This document shows, in pieces, positions 60,113 to 64,000 of a stretch of 64,000 bases of DNA; position 1 is the stretch's first letter, and every line of letters starts with the position of its first letter. The notes under the pieces are model-generated. The model saw nothing but the letters and a program-made list of their open reading frames with translations, was not told the origin of the DNA and did not search any database. This stretch comes from Paralvinella palmiformis (taxonomy: Eukaryota; Annelida; Polychaeta; Terebellida; Alvinellidae), in assembly GCA_025642065.1 (NCBI GenBank), contig JAODUP010000841.1, positions 107,434 to 171,433 of the forward strand. Reading direction: 5' to 3'. A program made the position numbers and the translations under genes.

Positions 60113-60691
60113 AGCTGAGATTCCATATACGCGGTATGCGGCATGCGGATACGGCAAAAATGGAAAAGCATGTAAACAGACGTGCTCGATTCCATATGTC
60201 TGGATGTGGTATGTGATTTGTCCTGCAGTTGCGTACCGATGCGGATACGGCAAACTGAATCGCTCCATGTAGCGATTCGTACGGCAAAAAATAAAAGCCG
60301 GATGGGGAATCCCGAATATGACGTCAGAGGCAGGTGTTTCCCGAACAATTTGGCCTGATTTTAGATTACTTCGGCCTATTGCTGAACAAGTATTGTAAGG
60401 CTGTAAAAACAGGATATAGTTTTAATAATAATTTTATAAATTTAGATCTATAATGTGTAAAATCTGTTTTGGGGGAGTAACTGACCCCCCTCTACACAAA
60501 CACACACCTGTTTTAGTTTTTTTTTGCTATCTGTGTTTCTGTTGTATTGCCATATTTTTAGCATGGCAGACTGAAAACGCATGGGAACGCACGCACATAT
60601 GGAATCACACAAATCGCAAGCAGGATACCGCATGCCGCATCACGCATACCTCATCACGCATACCGCACACCGCGTATATGGAATCTAAGCC
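60113..60691. mobile_element. PIF/Harbinger-type MITE with TTA target duplication
   Basis: The left end AGCTGAGATTCCATATACGC and the right end read inward GGCTTAGATTCCATATACGC continue together for 29 bases with three mismatches. TTA directly flanks both ends (60110-60112 and 60692-60694), the three-base TWA duplication of PIF/Harbinger. The core repeats GCGGATACGGCAAA, GCGGTATGCGGCATGCGG and CGCATACC-type words in both orientations, so the ends carry long imperfect secondary structure. No transposase is encoded. Confidence 0.8.
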
Positions 60692-60804
60692 TTAGCTTTG
60701 TCAGATTCAGGGGTAGGCTAATTCAATATTATATAGTCATATACCATTAACAAAAATTCCGAGGTATTACTAGGTGATTGAACAATATCTTAAATTCCCC
60801 GACA

Positions 60805-60932
60805 TCGAATCGATAAGTTACAAATTGAGAAAATACAGAGACGCGCTACTAAGTTAATCCCACGCTTGAAATATCTACTATATGAGTAACGGTTACAAAT
60901 CATTAAACTACCATCACTAGATTTAAGATGTC
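60805..60932 (+). mobile_element. CR1-like LINE, left part of an interrupted copy
   Basis: The plus strand reads IEKIQRRATKLIPRLKYLLY (about 60823-60885), a stop, then RLQIIKLPSLDLR (to about 60928). This is the RT/C-terminal junction of CR1-like LINEs. The copy breaks off at GATGTC (60927-60932) and resumes at 61681. Confidence 0.8.
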
Positions 60933-61686
60933 TTCACTTCCAGGTAGTGTCCATCTCAGTGCAACTTTGGGGATGCTGTCTTTGGGCATTCTCAGGACGT
61001 GTGCTGGCCATCTCAGTCGTCGGCGTTTGATTTCGAGGGCAGCACTGTTGCAACCTGTCTTCTTATAGAGTTCCACGTTGGAAATTTTATTTGGCCAGAA
61101 TATACGGCAGATTTTTCTCAAACATCCATTGTGGAACGCATTGATCTTTGCCACGCCCCTTTTAACCACTCGCCAACACTCTGAGCCATACAGTAGGATG
61201 GACTTCACATTACTGTTGTAAAGTCTTATCTTTGTTTTGGTGGTGTATTGGTTAGACTTCTACAGTTTGGCGAAAGCACAGCGGGCTTTACCGAGTCTTG
61301 CTTTGATGTTTTTTTGGCCTCCACTTTCTTTGCTGATGAGACTACCCAGGTAGGTAAAGTCCTGTACGTTGGTGTGGTGTTGATGCTCATCACTTGTGTC
61401 TTGGATGTATTGATGGTAAACCCAGTTTGCTTTGCATACCTCTAATCTATCATTTTTTCCCCTGCAGATGGTCAAGCGTTACTGATAGAAATGCAAGGTC
61501 ATCAGCAAAGTCGAGGTCTTCTAACTGGGAAAAGAGAGTCCACTGGATACCCTTGGGTGTATCTGATGTTGTTTTCCGCATGACCCAGTCGATGACGACC
61601 AAGAAGAGGATGGGTGAGTGGGTGCATCCCTGTCTAACAACCGATTTCACTGGGAACCACTCAGAGGATGCACTACCGAGGATGTC
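60927..61686 (-). mobile_element. RTE-like LINE fragment nested in the CR1-like copy
   Basis: On the minus strand three frames in order give VRQGCTHSPILFLVVIDWVM, then LEDLDFADDLAFLS with intact ADD (61650-61450), then VQDFTYLGSLIS and RLGKARCAFAKL (61365-61260). Last come KSILLYGSECWRVVKRG and ISNVELYKKTGCN to LRWTLPGSED (61205-60940). These are RT motif B/C, thumb and C-terminal region. Both ends are cut inside the ORF. GATGTC occurs at both borders (60927-60932 and 61681-61686), a possible target duplication. Confidence 0.8.
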
Positions 61687-62250
61687 GTCGTGGAGATATG
61701 ATCCAGGTGTTCAAATTCATAAATAGGTTAGATTGACTTGATCCAGAGATATAAATTCCTTCTCAGGGCTGAAGGACGATGTGCCATGCGGCACAAGAAC
61801 AATTAGTTACTCGTGCGTCACGGTAGGCTTGAAATTCGTAAGAATGTGTTAAGCCAAAGAATAGTCCTAGATTGGAATTCAATTTCTGAAGGAACTGTTG
61901 TGGCCACTACCCTCAATATGTTTAAAACTAGGTTTGATAAACAGTGGCAAGCAATGTGGTATTTGGCACCATAGGCGTAAAGAGCAGAATATCAGACAGG
62001 CTCAGCCTTATATTCCGTATTTTGATATCCTAATTAAGTTTAACTTCACGCGGCAAGTTCTCCACTATAATCAGATAATACCGCCGAAAAACAGGGTATG
62101 GGACACACGACCAACACTTAATTACACCCAATCCTTACTCTCTTTATATCTTCGTCTCCGGTATCAGGCCCCACTTCTCCTAGTTTCTTTGATCGACATC
62201 CAAACTGGTCGTACTCGTAGTCGCCTTTCTGAGTACACTGAAGGGATATG
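61681..62250 (+). mobile_element. CR1-like LINE, right part of the interrupted copy
   Basis: Directly after the nested fragment the CR1 frame resumes: RRGDMIQVFKFINRLD (about 61686-61735). Shifted frames then give QEQLVTRASR, LDWNSISEGTVVAT and MFKTRFDKQWQAMWYLAP (to about 61970). A 3' part runs to about 62250. The join LDLR + RRGDMIQ is what an uninterrupted CR1 protein would read. Confidence 0.8.
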
Positions 62251-62624
62251 ACAGTTAAAGTTAGGGTCTGTTTACAATGCGGTGATGCCAAATATATAAT
62301 ATTTGTTTTATTATCTGTACTTGTGGAGATTTTAATGGTACATTAATATTTGGATTCCAAACGAAATCACTAAACATGTTAGAGTTAACTCTGGTAGAAA
62401 GGATGAGTGAAAAGAAAGGTAGAGAGGCCCTGGGTGTGTTTTTGATATTCATGTTTGTGACCTAGCTGTTAATGCACCAATTTGATTTCATGCATCACTA
62501 CACATTTCACACGTACGATGGCCATAAATGTACATGTATTATGACTTACTTTATGTACATTATGATGAGTTTGTTCGTTTGCGTGAACATTATGATTTGT
62601 TTCAATTTTATTGCATTTGTTCAT

Positions 62625-62705
62625 AGCTAGCTCTATGGTTTAATGGTATTAACACTTGCACAACAATCACGAAGAACGCAGTTCAAGTCCCATCCTTAAC
62701 AACAT
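62625..62705 (+). mobile_element. tRNA-derived SINE fragment
   Basis: GCTCTATGGTTTAATGGTAT (A-box region, 62630) is followed by CGCAGTTCAAGTCCCATCC (B box, about 62678-62696). The order and spacing are tRNA-like, but the stems do not close well. Confidence 0.55.
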
Positions 62706-62994
62706 TATATTTTAGTGTTTGTTTTGTCTCAGGAAGTTCGCTGTGTAAAGGTGTAAATATATAACTCAGAAAAGGTCTTCGTTGGAAAAGTCAAGTGGTT
62801 TATGAGGACGCTCGATCAGAGCCTCAGTAGACGCTAAATAGTAGACGATAGGTAGTTAACACTAAACCGTAAAAAAGCTCTCGCAAGGACTTTATAGTTT
62901 TCTCCTGCAATAGGCAACTTGAACCATCGACCCATATAACTAAACCTAAAGGTTTAGAATATTTTTAAAAACAATTTTAAAGGGTAAACATCAT

Positions 62995-64000
62995 AGTCAA
63001 AACCAGTGCAAGGCAACTGGGTTAGACCAGTTATCCCCAGATTCATTAAAGATGGTACCGCTATCATTATGTCACCCCTAACACATATTCTAAATTTATC
63101 TTTAGTAAATGGTAAAATTCCTCATGATTTAAAATCTGTAAGGGTGACTCCTATTTATAAAAAAAACCCAGTAAAACTGAAGTCGGCAACTATTGTCCAG
63201 TCTCAATTCTTTGCACCATTTCAAAATTATTTGAGATGATGGTCTACGATCAGCTAGATCAATACCTCCAGGACCATAAACTCCTATATGAGTATCAGTC
63301 CGGTTTTCAATCTGCCTTTTTAACTGATACCTGTTTGGTACATCTTACTGATTATCTAAACCAGGAACAAGACAAAGGTAGCTATGTAGGTATGGTACTT
63401 CTAGACCTACAAAAGGCCTTTGACACTGTTGATCATGGCATTCTAATCCAGAAACTAAAAGCTCTATGATTCAATGAATCAGCACTAAACTGATTTCTAT
63501 CCTATTTACATGAGCGACAACAATCAGTAGAAATCAGTGGCGTTACTTCTACCACTGCCACAATTACATGTGGCTTCCCTCAAGGATCCATCTTGGGTCC
63601 CATGTTGTTTCTCACCTATGTGAATGACATCCCATCAGCGGTCAAGTGCAAATTAATACTTTATGCCGATGACTCTGCACTTTTAGTGCCAGGAAATGAC
63701 ACAAATGAAATTCAGCAAGAACTTTCCAATCAACTAGAATCAATCAGGGAATGGCTGATTGATAATAAATTCTCTGTCCACCTAGGAAAGACAGAGTCAA
63801 TTCTCTTTCCATCAAAGAGGAAACTTTAAAAAAAACTCCATTCAAGTGCAATGTGCAGGCAATGTCTTGTCATGTCGGACGAACTTGACCAATCTCTTGC
63901 TGGAGACTGTATTGCGGATAAAATCATTAGCAAATCAAATTCAAAATTTCTATATAGGCAGACAAGGGATGTCAATCTAGAAACAAAAATATGCTAACTG
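62995..64000 (+). mobile_element. Jockey-like LINE reverse transcriptase, running off the window
   Basis: Motifs run in order: PRFIKDGTAIIMSPLTHILN, ARVTPIYKKN-like VRVTPIYKKN (63140-63170), LYEYQSGFQSAF, MVLLDLQKAFDTVDHGIL (63393-63450), CGFPQGSILGPMLFLTYVND (63570-63627), LILYADDSALLVPG with intact YADD (63652-63693), and DNKFSVHLGKTESILFPSK. Only a few stops (63237, 63468, 63490, 63827) and frameshifts interrupt it, so it is the best-preserved LINE here. It is 5'-truncated at about 62995 and continues beyond 64000. Confidence 0.9.

Overview
This is animal nuclear DNA. It is AT-rich, its genes are split by many GT-AG introns, and it is full of LINE, LTR, DNA-transposon and tRNA-derived SINE fragments and long (TA)n and (CA)n arrays. 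There is no operon, Shine-Dalgarno site or CRISPR array. The repeat types (CR1- and jockey-like LINEs, Ty3/gypsy integrase, pogo/Tigger, PIF/Harbinger-like and hAT DNA elements, several tRNA-SINEs) fit an invertebrate. A lophotrochozoan, perhaps a mollusc, is my inference and is not proven by the sequence.

Three host genes can be assembled by splicing. (1) An unrecognised gene on the minus strand, 16179 down to 12208: six exons with consistent phases, 214 residues, ending in a helical, basic C-terminus. A possible first exon lies at about 17508 beside E2F- and ETS-like sites. (2) TEX11, the ZIP4/SPO22-family meiotic crossover factor, on the plus strand from 21262 to 43057: 28 exons, 931 residues, complete except for a short first exon. 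(3) PDXK, pyridoxal kinase, on the minus strand from 55756 to 44184: nine exons and a complete 300-residue open frame. TEX11 and PDXK are convergent, with stop codons about 1.1 kb apart. The unrecognised gene points away from TEX11.

Layout: 1-1255 LINE relic; 1256-8620 SINEs, a long-hairpin MITE and a second LINE relic; 8620-12207 empty; 12208-17510 unrecognised gene with a Harbinger-like MITE in an intron; 17510-21261 hAT and Ty3/gypsy relics; 21262-43057 TEX11, whose introns hold a minus-strand LINE, a GC-richer orphan island, a pogo-type MITE, a CR1 LINE and a Tigger fragment; 44184-55756 PDXK with SINEs and another pogo-type element; 56192-64000 a repeat-only region with a decayed pogo transposase, a Ty3/gypsy integrase and LTR, a Harbinger-type MITE with clear TIRs and TTA target duplication, a CR1 copy interrupted by an RTE-like fragment, and a LINE running off the end.

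I found no cluster of genes that looks like a new biological system. The points most worth checking are the unrecognised gene, the orphan island at 32.1-33.6 kb, and the related families of non-autonomous elements.
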